From Eulemur rufifrons (taxonomy: Eukaryota > Chordata > Mammalia > Primates > Lemuridae), in the NCBI RefSeq assembly GCF_041146395.1, contig NC_090996.1, positions 30,962,738 through 31,026,737 on the forward strand: a stretch of 64,000 nucleotides of DNA, given 5' to 3'. Shown here piece by piece: positions 63,721-64,000 of the stretch. The notes under the pieces are model-generated. The model worked only from the letters and a program-made list of their open reading frames with translations. It was not told where the DNA came from and made no database searches. Every line of letters starts with the position of its first letter. The first letter of the stretch is position 1. A program made the translations under genes and the position numbers.

Positions 63721-64000
63721 TCTACCATTAAAGTAAAGGATAACACCATAAGAAGTAATAGTAGTTAACAACAGGGTAGGGGTAGTTGTCATAGTAATAA
63801 TGGTGGTAATCGTAGAAATAGTAACATAATATAACAGCTACTGCTACCATGTTGAGATAATGGGGCCCCTGGTGTGCACATACCGTGGCTGGAAGGTAGA
63901 GGCTTTCAAACAAGGGTCTTCTTGATGGGGAGAAAATAAATGGGAAAAAACCATGCAACTGAAGCCCCAGCACGAGACATCATTCCTCAGCAACCCCACT

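Overview
The window is mammalian nuclear DNA, almost certainly from a strepsirrhine primate (lemur or close relative). It lies entirely inside the RNA-binding splicing-factor gene RBFOX1, which runs on the minus strand. Five exons can be placed to the base by splice-site sequence, reading frame and protein match. In transcript order they are 31285-31428, 24614-24667, 17291-17383, 15520-15580 and 5248-5301. Together they encode the stretch from just before the RRM to just after it (about residues 91-225 in the usual RBFOX1 numbering), including all of the single RNA-recognition motif. The protein differs from RBFOX2/3 in the linker before the RRM, which is why RBFOX1 is named rather than a paralogue. 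The N-terminal exons should lie beyond 64000 and the C-terminal exons below position 1.

Layout by coordinate: 1-5247 is the intron after the last visible exon, with MIR copies and a 32-bp minisatellite. 5302-15519 is a 10.2-kb intron carrying a young minus-strand Alu with perfect 15-bp target duplications, an L1 endonuclease fragment, a 5'-inverted L1 end and a hAT-like element. 15581-17290 is a short 1.7-kb intron with no recognised transposon. 17384-24613 is an intron whose exon-proximal 1.5 kb is repeat-free and dense in TGCATG. 24668-31284 is another largely repeat-poor intron. 31429-64000 is part of a very long upstream intron full of old L2, MIR, MaLR LTR and hAT relics, one old AluJ and a purine tract.

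The species inference comes from the Alu at 8397-8751, whose mid-region insertion and right arm look like strepsirrhine Alus, and from an L1 3' end of the kind common in lemurs. This rests on memory of repeat families, not on a search.

How the parts work together: the 93-nt exon (17291-17383) encodes half of the RRM and is a known in-frame cassette in this family. Here both of its splice sites physically overlap TGCATG, the motif bound by RBFOX1 itself, and further copies lie upstream. This is the classic negative-feedback switch that makes an RNA-binding-dead RBFOX1 isoform, and it is the most interesting functional element in the window. I found no undescribed multi-gene system, no independent protein-coding gene, no RNA gene and no CRISPR array.
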